From Polymorphobacter fuscus (GTDB lineage Bacteria > Pseudomonadota > Alphaproteobacteria > Sphingomonadales > Sphingomonadaceae): a stretch of 64,000 nt of DNA. A program made the translations under genes and the position numbers. Below are positions 17,297 to 24,938 of this stretch, in pieces. Position 1 is the first letter of the stretch, and each line of letters begins with the position of its first letter. Where the stretch lies: positions 744,001 to 808,000 of the forward strand of contig NZ_JAATJI010000001.1 in the NCBI RefSeq assembly GCF_011927825.1, in the 5' to 3' direction. The notes beneath the pieces were generated by a model. It searched no databases and was not told the origin of the DNA. It worked only from the letters and a program-made list of their open reading frames with translations.

Positions 17297-19450
17297 CTAC
17301 ATCAGCACCGGCCGCTGGAGCGCATGGCCTTGCGCATAGTCGATCCCCATCGATTTGAGCGGTGGGATCAGATTGTCGAACTCGACGCACTCGGCGATGG
17401 TGCGCATGCCCATGGCGCGAGCGACCGTCGCCACGGCCTCGACGATGATCCCCCCGGTCGGCGTTTTCAATATGGCCTGGACGAACTCCCCGTCGATCTT
17501 GACATAATGGACGGGCAACTGGCTGAGATAGCTGAACGACGCCATGCCGCTGCCGAAATCGTCCAGAGCGAATCGGAAACCCATGGCGATCAGGCTGCGC
17601 ATTGCCGCGGCGGTGCGCTCGACATTGAAGAGGGCGGCGGTTTCGGTGACCTGGAAACAGATATGGGACGACCGGACAGCGGGGCAATCGGCAAGGGCGT
17701 TTTCGACGAAGCTGCGAAAACCTTCGCCGCTGAGCGTGAAGCCCGAAAGATTGATGAAATAGCAGGTTTCATCGCGTCGGCTCTCGGGCTGGGCCTGAAG
17801 ATGCGCGAAGGTCTTGCGGACGATATGGCGATCCAGGTCCTCGATGATGCCGAAGCGCTCCGCAGCAGGAATGAAACTGGCCGGCGCGATGATCGTGCCG
17901 TCGGGTTCGCGCAGCCGCGCCAGGACCTCATACATCATCTGCGGCTGTGCATGGGCGTCCTGCAACGCCGCGATCCGCTGTTCGTACAGAATGACGCGGT
18001 CTTCGCGCATCGCGTCCTTGAGGCGGGTCACATTGTCCATATCCCGCTGCTGCTGGCGGACCTCCTCGTCGGTTTCCAGGCTCACCTGAACACGGTTGCG
18101 ACCTTTCTCCTTGGCCAGAAAGCAGGCTGCGTCGGCAAGCCCGAGGGCGGCCTCGAACGACAACATGTCCGTCTCCCCGAAATTCACCACGCCGACGCTC
18201 AGCGTGATGCCGTAATGCTTGCCCCGCCAGACGAATTTGATGTCCTTGACGGCGCTGCACAGCCGGTCGGCAAGTGCGGCCGCGGCTTCCGGACTGCAAT
18301 TGCGCCGCACCAGTGCGAATTCGTCGCCGCCCAGCCGGGCCAGCAGATCATCGGGGCCGTCGCAATGCGCCATCAGCGCTGACGCCACCTGGATCAGCAG
18401 GCTGTCACCGGCCGCATGACCGCAGCGGTCGTTGACGATCTTGAGGTGATCGATATCCATGTAGAGGAGGGCGTGGGAGCCGGGTTCGACGCCGGCGCGT
18501 GTCTGCCGCGCGAATTCCCGGCGGTTGCACAGCCCCGTCAGCGAGTCATGCGACGCCTGATAGGTCACCTCCTGTGCCAGCAGATACGCCTCGGTCACAT
18601 CATTGCCCTGGGCGAAGATCCCGGTCACCTCGCCCTTTTCATCGAAGATCGGCTGATAGATGAGATCGATGTAGCTCTGCTCCAGCGGGCCACCTGCGCT
18701 GCGCTGCAGTTCGATCGGCAGGGCGCGGCCGGTGAAGGGCCTGCCTGTGGCATAGACGGCATCGAGCCTTGCCAGATACCCCTGGGCAATCACCTCCGGC
18801 ATGACGTCCGCAACCTTGCGGCCGATTATCTCACGATGACCCACGAGTTGATAATAGGCATCATTGGCAAGTTCGAAGATATGATCGGGGCCCTGCACCA
18901 CGGCGATGAAACTGGGGGCCTGCTGGAACAGCCGCTGCAGCCGTGACTTTTCGAGCCGCAGTATGTCCTGCACGTTCCGCGTCCAAAGATGGATGCTTTC
19001 CCGACTTTTGGGATCGAGATTGCTGCTCCTGATGCCAGCGTTTGCCTGACGCAGTTGCGTCAGTTCAGTGATGTCGGACGGACAGTGAAGAATGCCGTAT
19101 AGCGTGCCGTCGTTGTCTAGCAGCGGAATGTTGGTCACCGCCCAGTGGCGCTCGCGAAGGCCCGAACTTCCGGGCACGGAGATGGCATAGACCAGGTGGG
19201 GCACGAAATCCGACGTCCCTGTTCGCAACACGCGGTTGTACGAATCGCGCAGGATCACCGACTGCGCGTCAACGCCGGGAAAGGTGTCGAAGATCGGGCG
19301 GCCCACCATCGCTTCCCGCGTCATATGGGCTGTGCGCTCGTACGCCAGGTTACACGTGACCGCGACAAGGTCGCAATCAAGGATCAGAGCCGGGTAAGGT
19401 GCCATATCGAAGCACGTTCGAAAAATCGCGTCGCACTCATCCGTTGCCAT
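17297..19450 (-). CDS. PAS-GGDEF-EAL cyclic-di-GMP signalling protein
   Basis: A 717-residue cytoplasmic sensor with two PAS domains (about residues 15-130 and 165-290), a GGDEF domain (about 315-465; LARLGGDEFALVRRN is intact) and an EAL domain (about 475-717). In the EAL part the signature glutamate occurs in YEVLARL, and FINLSG, VTETAA, ALDDFGSGMASF, YVKIDGEF and YAQGHAL keep the metal-binding and catalytic residues, so both synthesis and breakdown of c-di-GMP are possible. No membrane segment is seen. GGAGGGG 6 bases before the ATG at 19450 fixes the start 11 codons inside the longest frame. Confidence 0.92.
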   Translation of the reverse strand: MATDECDAIFRTCFDMAPYPALILDCDLVAVTCNLAYERTAHMTREAMVGRPIFDTFPGVDAQSVILRDSYNRVLRTGTSDFVPHLVYAISVPGSSGLRERHWAVTNIPLLDNDGTLYGILHCPSDITELTQLRQANAGIRSSNLDPKSRESIHLWTRNVQDILRLEKSRLQRLFQQAPSFIAVVQGPDHIFELANDAYYQLVGHREIIGRKVADVMPEVIAQGYLARLDAVYATGRPFTGRALPIELQRSAGGPLEQSYIDLIYQPIFDEKGEVTGIFAQGNDVTEAYLLAQEVTYQASHDSLTGLCNRREFARQTRAGVEPGSHALLYMDIDHLKIVNDRCGHAAGDSLLIQVASALMAHCDGPDDLLARLGGDEFALVRRNCSPEAAAALADRLCSAVKDIKFVWRGKHYGITLSVGVVNFGETDMLSFEAALGLADAACFLAKEKGRNRVQVSLETDEEVRQQQRDMDNVTRLKDAMREDRVILYEQRIAALQDAHAQPQMMYEVLARLREPDGTIIAPASFIPAAERFGIIEDLDRHIVRKTFAHLQAQPESRRDETCYFINLSGFTLSGEGFRSFVENALADCPAVRSSHICFQVTETAALFNVERTAAAMRSLIAMGFRFALDDFGSGMASFSYLSQLPVHYVKIDGEFVQAILKTPTGGIIVEAVATVARAMGMRTIAECVEFDNLIPPLKSMGIDYAQGHALQRPVLM

Positions 19451-19807
19451 TTTGTGCCCCTCCGCAACAGCCCTGGACATCAATTATGGTCCTTTCGGGT
19501 TAAATAATGCTGCGATAGCGCACTTTGCTGCACCGATCGTCGGAGAATACCTGGCCGGCAAGCCTACTGCAAAAGTCGCAAAAAATGCCACTCCTTCACC
19601 TTTCGTTGAGCTGCGCCGAGGGGTCCGGCGCGCTGGGCGGACATGCGGGTTGCGTTGTAACGCCCTTCCCGCTATGCGCCTCCCGTCCCCATACGGGGGG
19701 TGCGCGTCCATGGATGCACGCTGGCCGGCGAGGTTTCGCCCGCCGGCGTAATTTCGTTTGGAGGCGTGGCCCTTCGTTGCGGCCCTTGCAACCGGAAGTC
19801 CTCGCCC
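19451..19807 (+). other. Non-coding region between the GGDEF/EAL gene and ffh, with hairpin leader
   Basis: No gene is seen in this stretch of about 350 bases. The first part holds the minus-strand start region. In the second part a bulged hairpin pairs GCGCC...CCCGT with ACGGG...GTGCGC (19676-19705) and a second pairs GCCGGCG (19724-19730) with CGCCGGC (19741-19747). They probably belong to the 5' leader of ffh. The conserved core of the bacterial SRP RNA is not present here. Confidence 0.45.
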
Positions 19808-21256
19808 TTGTTCGACAGCCTTTCAGACCGCCTTGGCAGCGTGTTCGAGAAACTCCGCGGGCGCGGTGCGCTGACGGAGCTCGACGTGCGCGCGGCGATG
19901 CGGGAGGTGCGGATCGCGCTGCTGGAGGCCGATGTCGCGCTTTCGGTCGTCAAGCAGTTCATCGACGAGGTCACCGAGCGGGCGATCGGCGCCGAGGTGG
20001 TGCGGTCGGTCACGCCGGGGCAGCAGGTCGTCAAGATCGTCAACGATGCGCTGGTCTCCTTGCTCGGCGGCGATGCGCCCGAAGGCGACAACCAGCTGAA
20101 CATCGATGTGACGCCACCCGCGGTCATCATGATGGTCGGCCTCCAGGGGTCGGGCAAGACCACGACGACCGCCAAGCTGGCGAAATTCCTGACCGAGAAG
20201 AAGGCCAAGAAGGTCCTGATGGCGTCGCTCGACGTCGCGCGGCCGGCGGCGCAGGAGCAGCTGCGCGTGCTCGGCGAGCAGACCAAGGTGGCGACGCTGC
20301 CGATCATCGCCGGGCAACAGCCGGTCGCCATTGCCGAACGGGCGCGGCAGACGGCGAAGCTGCAGGGCTTCGATGTCGTGCTGCTCGACACCGCCGGGCG
20401 GTTGAACGTCGACACGGCGCTGATGGCGGAAATGGCGGCGATCGCCGGGGCGACGAAGCCCGACGAAATCCTGCTCGTCGTCGATGCGCTGACCGGCCAG
20501 GACGCCGTCAATGTCGCCAGCGCCTTCAAGGCGGAAGTGCCGCTGACCGGCGTCGTGCTGACGCGGATGGACGGCGATGCGCGCGGCGGCGCGGCGCTGT
20601 CGATGCGCGCTGTCACCGAACGGCCGATCAAGTTCGCCGGCACGGGCGAAAAGCTCGATGCGCTGGAAGCGTTCGACGCGCAGCGGGTGGCCGGGCGCAT
20701 CCTGGGCATGGGCGATATCGTCGGGCTGGTCGAACGGGCCAGCGCCAATATCGAACAGGCCGATGCCGAAAAGCTGGCGGCCAAGCTGGCCAAGGGGCAG
20801 TTCGATTTCGACGATCTACGCGGCCAGCTGAAGCAGATGAAGGCGATGGGCGGGCTGGGCGCGCTGGCGGGGATGATCCCCGGCATGGCCGCCGCCAAGA
20901 AGGCGATGGACAGCGGCGCCATCGATGAAAAGGTGCTGGGGCGGATGGAAGCGATCATCCTGTCGATGACGCCCAAGGAACGCGCCAAGCCCGAGATTCT
21001 GACCGCCAAGCGCAAGATCCGCATCGCCAAGGGCGCCGGCACGACGGTGCAGGAGGTCAACAAGGTCATCAAGATGCAGCTCGACATGGCGACCGCCATG
21101 AAGAAGCTGAAGAAGATGGGCGGCATGAAGGGCATGGCCGCGATGATGGCCAAGATGGGCGGCGGCGGAATGGGCGGCGGCGGCCTCGGCGGCCTCGGTG
21201 GCCTGCTCGGTGGCCAGGCCCTGCCCCCCGGTTTCGACAAATTCACCAAACGATAG
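19808..21256 (+). CDS. ffh: Signal recognition particle protein Ffh (SRP54)
   Basis: A 482-residue GTPase that binds signal sequences of nascent membrane proteins together with SRP RNA. It has the N domain ([23 protein letters not shown]), G-domain motifs [26 protein letters not shown] and TGQDAVNVA, and a C-terminal Met-rich M domain ending in a Gly/Met-rich tail. I start it at TTG (19808), giving the universal MFDSL N-terminus, because GGAAG lies 9 bases upstream; the longer GTG frame adds 36 residues unlike any Ffh. rpsP follows after 26 bases, so ffh heads the ribosomal operon. Confidence 0.95.
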   Translation: MFDSLSDRLGSVFEKLRGRGALTELDVRAAMREVRIALLEADVALSVVKQFIDEVTERAIGAEVVRSVTPGQQVVKIVNDALVSLLGGDAPEGDNQLNIDVTPPAVIMMVGLQGSGKTTTTAKLAKFLTEKKAKKVLMASLDVARPAAQEQLRVLGEQTKVATLPIIAGQQPVAIAERARQTAKLQGFDVVLLDTAGRLNVDTALMAEMAAIAGATKPDEILLVVDALTGQDAVNVASAFKAEVPLTGVVLTRMDGDARGGAALSMRAVTERPIKFAGTGEKLDALEAFDAQRVAGRILGMGDIVGLVERASANIEQADAEKLAAKLAKGQFDFDDLRGQLKQMKAMGGLGALAGMIPGMAAAKKAMDSGAIDEKVLGRMEAIILSMTPKERAKPEILTAKRKIRIAKGAGTTVQEVNKVIKMQLDMATAMKKLKKMGGMKGMAAMMAKMGGGGMGGGGLGGLGGLLGGQALPPGFDKFTKR

Positions 21257-21282
21257 ACGTTAAACGAAGGAAGACTGAGACT

Positions 21283-21789
21283 ATGGCACTTGCAATTCGT
21301 CTTGCCCGCGGCGGCATGAAGAAGCGTCCCTATTACCGCATCGTCGTCACGGATTCGCGCAACGCGCGCGATGGCAAGTTCATCGAGAAGATCGGCACGT
21401 ACAACCCGCTGCTCGCCAAGGACAATGCCGAGCGGATCAAGCTCGACAGCGAGCGCGCCGCGCACTGGCTGTCGGTCGGCGCCCAGCCGTCGGACCGTGT
21501 CGCCCGCTTCCTCGATGCCGCCGGCGTGCGCACCCGCACCGCCAAGGTGAACCCGACCAAGGGTCTGCCGGGCGAAAAGGCCAAGGAACGCGCCCAGATC
21601 GCCATCGACAAGGCCGCCGAAGCCGAAGCCGCCGCCGCCAAGGCCGAAGCCGACGCCAAGGAAGCCGCTGAAGCAGCCGCTGCCGCCGAAGCCGAAGCCG
21701 CTGCTGCACCGGCCGAAGACGCCGTTGCCGAGGAAGCACCGGCCGCCGACGCACCGGCCGCCGACGCCACCGACGAGACGGCAGCCTGA
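21283..21789 (+). CDS. rpsP: 30S ribosomal protein S16 with extended C-terminus
   Basis: A 168-residue protein. Residues 1-85 are canonical S16 ([33 protein letters not shown] and KIGTYNPL), a primary 16S rRNA binding protein. The remaining half is a low-complexity Ala/Glu/Lys tail followed by an acidic Ala/Pro/Asp end, an extension found in alphaproteobacterial S16. GAAGGAAG lies before the ATG. It is the first gene of the classical rpsP-rimM-trmD-rplS set. Confidence 0.96.
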   Translation: MALAIRLARGGMKKRPYYRIVVTDSRNARDGKFIEKIGTYNPLLAKDNAERIKLDSERAAHWLSVGAQPSDRVARFLDAAGVRTRTAKVNPTKGLPGEKAKERAQIAIDKAAEAEAAAAKAEADAKEAAEAAAAAEAEAAAAPAEDAVAEEAPAADAPAADATDETAA

Positions 21790-21803
21790 GCGGCAACGCG
21801 GGG

Positions 21804-22286
21804 GTGACCGCAACCGTCACCCTCGCCGCCATCGCCGGGGCCCATGGCATTACCGGCGAAGTGCGGCTGAAACTGTTCGGCCAGGGGCTGGACAGCCTGG
21901 AAGCGCACAAGGTGTTCAGCGCCGGCGGTCGCACGCTGACGCTGAAATCCTTGCGTCCCGACAAGATCGGCGCCGTGGCGCGCTTTGCCGAGATTTCCGA
22001 CCGGACGGCGGCGGAGGGCCTGCGCGGCACGCTGCTGGCAGTGCCGCGCGCCAGCCTGCCGCCGCTGGCGGAGGGCGAATATTATCACGCCGATATCATC
22101 GGCTTGGCCGTTGTCGATACCGATGGCGTGGCGGTGGGCACGGTGACGGCAATCGAGAATTACAACGCCGGGGATATCCTGGAGATCACGCTGCCGGACG
22201 GCAAGACGGCGATGGTGCCGTTCCGGCCGCCGGGTGTGCCCGATGTGGGCGATGTGGTGGTGGTTGATCGGGACTGGCTGGTCTAG
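21804..22286 (+). CDS. rimM: Ribosome maturation factor RimM
   Basis: A 160-residue 30S assembly factor that binds S19. It shows the N-terminal domain LAAIAGAHGITGEVRLKLFG and the PRC-barrel C-terminal domain with EYYHADIIGLAVVDTDG and ILEITLPDGKTAMVPFRPPGVPDVG. It starts with GTG 14 bases after the rpsP stop. The last base of its TAG stop is the first base of the palindromic operator of the inserted vapBC pair. Confidence 0.93.
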   Translation: MTATVTLAAIAGAHGITGEVRLKLFGQGLDSLEAHKVFSAGGRTLTLKSLRPDKIGAVARFAEISDRTAAEGLRGTLLAVPRASLPPLAEGEYYHADIIGLAVVDTDGVAVGTVTAIENYNAGDILEITLPDGKTAMVPFRPPGVPDVGDVVVVDRDWLV

Positions 22287-22306
22287 TATATACGAGGCGT
22301 GTATAC
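22286..22306. promoter_or_regulatory. Palindromic operator of vapBC
   Basis: Arms GTATATACG (22286-22294) and CGTGTATAC (22298-22306) form an inverted repeat with one mismatch and a 3-base spacer, 11 bases before the vapB start. Autoregulation of VapBC by antitoxin binding to such palindromes is established for the family; its use here is inferred from position. Confidence 0.7.
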
Positions 22307-22317
22307 GGGAGACGGCA

Positions 22318-22581
22318 ATGGCGCGGACCAGGATCTTCAAATCGGGCAATGCCAATGCCGTGCGCTTCCCCGCCAGTTTCGCGGTGGAACCGGGCATGAC
22401 GGTTGAAGTCCGCGAGGAACCGGGGCGCTGGATCGTGGAAGCGGTGGCGGATAGACCCAGAAAGATCGATCTGACCGGGATCTGGGGCAGCATCCCCGGA
22501 ATTAAGCCGATTGCCAGCGAAGATCGTGGCTTCGATGAACGCCCGTCCGAAGTCGCGGCCCGCCAGCGCAATGGCGGTTGA
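22318..22581 (+). CDS. vapB: VapB-type antitoxin (SpoVT/AbrB domain)
   Basis: An 87-residue protein. Residues 1-45 form a swapped-hairpin AbrB-like DNA-binding domain (MARTRIFKSGNANAVRFPASFAV), and the charged C-terminal half would wrap round the toxin. It neutralises VapC and represses the operon. GGGAGA before the ATG supports this start over a 28-codon longer frame that runs back into rimM. It overlaps vapC by 11 bp. The pair is inserted in the rimM-trmD junction and is somewhat lower in GC than its neighbours. Confidence 0.88.
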   Translation: MARTRIFKSGNANAVRFPASFAVEPGMTVEVREEPGRWIVEAVADRPRKIDLTGIWGSIPGIKPIASEDRGFDERPSEVAARQRNGG

Positions 22582-22960
22582 GCCCCGGTATCTACTCGAT
22601 ACGAACATCTGCATCTTCATCCTCGATGCAACGCATCCACGGTTGCGCGAGCGTCTCGAGCAGGTTGAAGAAGGGGCGCTCGCGACCTCGACCATCGTGC
22701 TTGCCGAATTGCTGCGCGGCACGGGCCTGGGTCGTGAGCGCGAGATGAGACGCCTGCAATCGCTATTGGCTGTCGTACCTGCGCTGCCGTTCGATGAGGT
22801 CGCCGCAAAGGCTTATGCACGCCTGCCATTCCGACGGGGCCGCTTCGACCGGCTTATTGCAGCGCATGCCCTGTCCCGTGGGTTGACCGTGGTCACAGCA
22901 AACGTCCGGGATTTTTCCGATGTACGCGGATTGCAGGTCGAAGACTGGACGACACCATGA
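22571..22960 (+). CDS. vapC: VapC-type PIN-domain ribonuclease toxin
   Basis: A 129-residue PIN domain. The acidic residues expected for Mg-dependent RNA cleavage are visible: Asp in YLLDTNICIF, Glu in VLAELLRG, Asp in GRFDRLIAAHAL and Asp in TANVRDFSDV. VapC enzymes commonly cut initiator tRNA or rRNA loops; the target here is unknown. The start is the ATG inside the end of vapB. A GC-rich hairpin follows before trmD. Confidence 0.9.
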   Translation: MAVEPRYLLDTNICIFILDATHPRLRERLEQVEEGALATSTIVLAELLRGTGLGREREMRRLQSLLAVVPALPFDEVAAKAYARLPFRRGRFDRLIAAHALSRGLTVVTANVRDFSDVRGLQVEDWTTP

Positions 22961-23009
22961 GTGATGTCGCTTGGCGTTCGCTGCGCTGTTCCTGTCAGAA
23001 TCATTGTCT

Positions 23010-23028
23010 GCGGCAGGCTCCCTGCCGC
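23010..23028. terminator. Hairpin between vapC and trmD
   Basis: GCGGCAGG and CCTGCCGC form a perfect 8-bp stem with a CTC loop. There is no T-run, so termination would be weak or partial. It lies 49 bases after the vapC stop and 22 bases before trmD. Confidence 0.4.
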
Positions 23029-23049
23029 CTTGGCCGGACAGCTACCTGA

Positions 23050-23781
23050 ATGAATTGGTCCGCGACCATCCTCACCCTTTACCCGGAAATGTTTCCGGGC
23101 TCGTTGGGCCACAGCCTCGCCGGGCGGGCGCTGGCAGATGGTCTGTGGTCGCTCGATGCGCGCAACATCCGGGATTTCACGACCGATCGCCACCGCACCG
23201 TCGATGACACGCCCGCGGGGGGCGGCCCCGGGATGGTGCTGCGCGCCGATATCATCGCGGCGGCGGTGGATGGGGTGGCGAATGGCACGCCGGTCATTGC
23301 GCTCACTCCGCGCGGCGCGCCGCTGACCCAGGCAAAGGTCCGCGAACTGGCGGCGGGTCCGGGCGTGACCCTTCTGTGCGGGCGGTTCGAAGGCTTCGAC
23401 GAGCGCATCTTCGACGCACGCGCCATCGAACAGGTCAGCATCGGCGACTATATATTGTCGGGCGGCGAGGTTGCCGCCACGGTGCTGCTCGATGCTTGCG
23501 TCCGGCTGTTGCCCGGTGTAATGGGCGCGGCCTTGAGCGGTGTGGACGAAAGCTTCGAAACGGGGCTACTCGAACATCCGCACTATACGCGGCCTCCCGA
23601 ATGGGAAGGTCATCTGATCCCCGAAGTGTTGCGATCGGGGGATCACGCGAAAATCGCCGCCTGGCGATTGGCGCGGTCCGAAGCGGACACACGGTCACGG
23701 CGGCCCGACCTTTGGCAGCGTCATTCCGACGCCGCGGGTCAACCGCCCTCTGGCGCGCGACAAAAGAAGAAGGAGGAATGA
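23050..23781 (+). CDS. trmD: tRNA (guanine-N1)-methyltransferase
   Basis: A 243-residue SPOUT methyltransferase that makes m1G37 in tRNAs reading CNN codons and prevents frameshifting. Family motifs are [57 protein letters not shown] and [15 protein letters not shown]. The ribosome binding site is weak. It lies 89 bases after vapC, unusual because trmD normally follows rimM directly. Its last codons overlap the AAGGAGGAA ribosome binding site of rplS. Confidence 0.96.
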   Translation: MNWSATILTLYPEMFPGSLGHSLAGRALADGLWSLDARNIRDFTTDRHRTVDDTPAGGGPGMVLRADIIAAAVDGVANGTPVIALTPRGAPLTQAKVRELAAGPGVTLLCGRFEGFDERIFDARAIEQVSIGDYILSGGEVAATVLLDACVRLLPGVMGAALSGVDESFETGLLEHPHYTRPPEWEGHLIPEVLRSGDHAKIAAWRLARSEADTRSRRPDLWQRHSDAAGQPPSGARQKKKEE

Positions 23782-23782
23782 G

Positions 23783-24163
23783 ATGAATCTCATCCAGCAG
23801 ATCGAAGCCGAAAATATTGCCAAGGCGGTGGCCGTTCGTGCCATCCCGCAGTTCCGCGCCGGCGACACGCTGCGCGTCGGGGTGAAGGTCGTCGAAGGCG
23901 AGCGCACCCGAGTCCAGAATTACGAAGGCGTCTGTATCGCCCGCAGCAATTGCGGCATGGGGTCGTCGTTCACCGTTCGCAAGATCAGCTTCGGCGAAGG
24001 TGTGGAGCGCGTCTTCCCGCTTTATTCGCCGAGCATCGAGACGATCGACGTCGTTCGCCGCGGTGTCGTGCGGCGCGCCAAGCTCTATTATCTGCGCGGC
24101 CGTTCGGGCAAGTCGGCCCGTATTGTCGAAAAGCGCGATGCGCGCCCGGAAAAGACTGCCTGA
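23783..24163 (+). CDS. rplS: 50S ribosomal protein L19
   Basis: A 126-residue ribosomal protein at the 30S-50S interface. Diagnostic segments are [44 protein letters not shown] and [38 protein letters not shown] near-perfect AAGGAGGAA ribosome binding site precedes the ATG. It ends the operon and is followed by an intrinsic terminator. Confidence 0.97.
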   Translation: MNLIQQIEAENIAKAVAVRAIPQFRAGDTLRVGVKVVEGERTRVQNYEGVCIARSNCGMGSSFTVRKISFGEGVERVFPLYSPSIETIDVVRRGVVRRAKLYYLRGRSGKSARIVEKRDARPEKTA

Positions 24164-24197
24164 GCCGGTCCGGCGCGGACGTCTCGATCGGACGCAA

Positions 24198-24221
24198 GCC
24201 ACCCCGTCAGGGGTGGCTTTT
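24198..24221 (+). terminator. Rho-independent terminator of the ffh-rplS operon
   Basis: GCCACCCC (24198-24205) pairs with GGGGTGGC (24210-24217) over a GTCA loop, followed by TTTT. The stop codon of the convergent GNAT gene lies in the loop, so the element also covers the 3' end of that transcript. Confidence 0.9.
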
Positions 24222-24938
24222 GCGCATCTGGGCGCCGCCGTTGATGGCGACCAGCCGCAGCGCGCGGCGGACGGTGAAACCGAGCGCCGTGTAGAGCGCC
24301 AGCGCCGCTGCATTGCCGGGATAGGCGTGGAGAAACGGCACGATCCTCTGCGCCTGCAACCGCGCCGCGACGGCGCGGCTGAGCCGGGCCGCATGGCCGT
24401 GGCCGCGGGCATCCGGATGGGTGCAAACGCCGCTGACCTCGACATGGCCCGGCAGGCGCATGCGGGTGCCCGCCATGGCCACCAGCCGGCCGGCGTCGTG
24501 GATGCCGAGAAAATCGCCGAACAAATGGGTCCTGGCGCGGAAAGGGCCGGGCGCGGTCAGTTCGGCAAGCGCGCGCATTTCGGCGGCATCGGCTTCGCCC
24601 AGCGGACGGATGCCGGCATCACCCGGCGGCGTCACGGCAGCGCCGGCGACCAGCTGGAGCACTGGCGTCTCGGTGATGTCGAGGCCGCTGGGCAGCGGTG
24701 GCAGCAGCGCCTCCACCAGCCAGAGTTCCGTGCCGTCGGCGGCCAAGCCGCGCAGCGCCTCGGCGCCGGCCGGCGTCCCGTCGGTCGCTGCGAACGGGCC
24801 GTAGTCGGGATCGAGGCGGCGCGCCGGACCGGGGCCGCGGGCGAGATGGGCCCAGCCGGTGGCAAGCGCGCTCCAGACCGGGCGATCGAGGGCGTCGCCG
24901 TCTCCCTGCCCCCCACCGGCGCCGCGGCGGTGCGTCAC
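24207..24938 (-). CDS. GNAT family N-acetyltransferase
   Basis: A 243-residue protein with a poorly conserved N-terminal half and a GNAT domain at about residues 120-235 that includes VSGVCTHPDARGHGHAARLSRAVA (acetyl-CoA pyrophosphate-binding loop) and LHAYPGNAAALALYTALGF. It resembles the FR47-like / GCN5 type that acts on small molecules or protein N-termini; substrate unknown. Its start overlaps the upstream amidohydrolase by 4 bp. The N-terminal part is Gly/Asp-rich and the true start could be further in. Confidence 0.85.
   Translation of the reverse strand: MTHRRGAGGGQGDGDALDRPVWSALATGWAHLARGPGPARRLDPDYGPFAATDGTPAGAEALRGLAADGTELWLVEALLPPLPSGLDITETPVLQLVAGAAVTPPGDAGIRPLGEADAAEMRALAELTAPGPFRARTHLFGDFLGIHDAGRLVAMAGTRMRLPGHVEVSGVCTHPDARGHGHAARLSRAVAARLQAQRIVPFLHAYPGNAAALALYTALGFTVRRALRLVAINGGAQMRKSHP

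Noticed and set aside
19484-19807. A possible SRP RNA (ffs) gene directly before ffh
   Set aside because: The hairpins are present but the conserved core with the GGAA tetraloop and AGCAGCC partner is not; the only GGAAG is the ribosome binding site.
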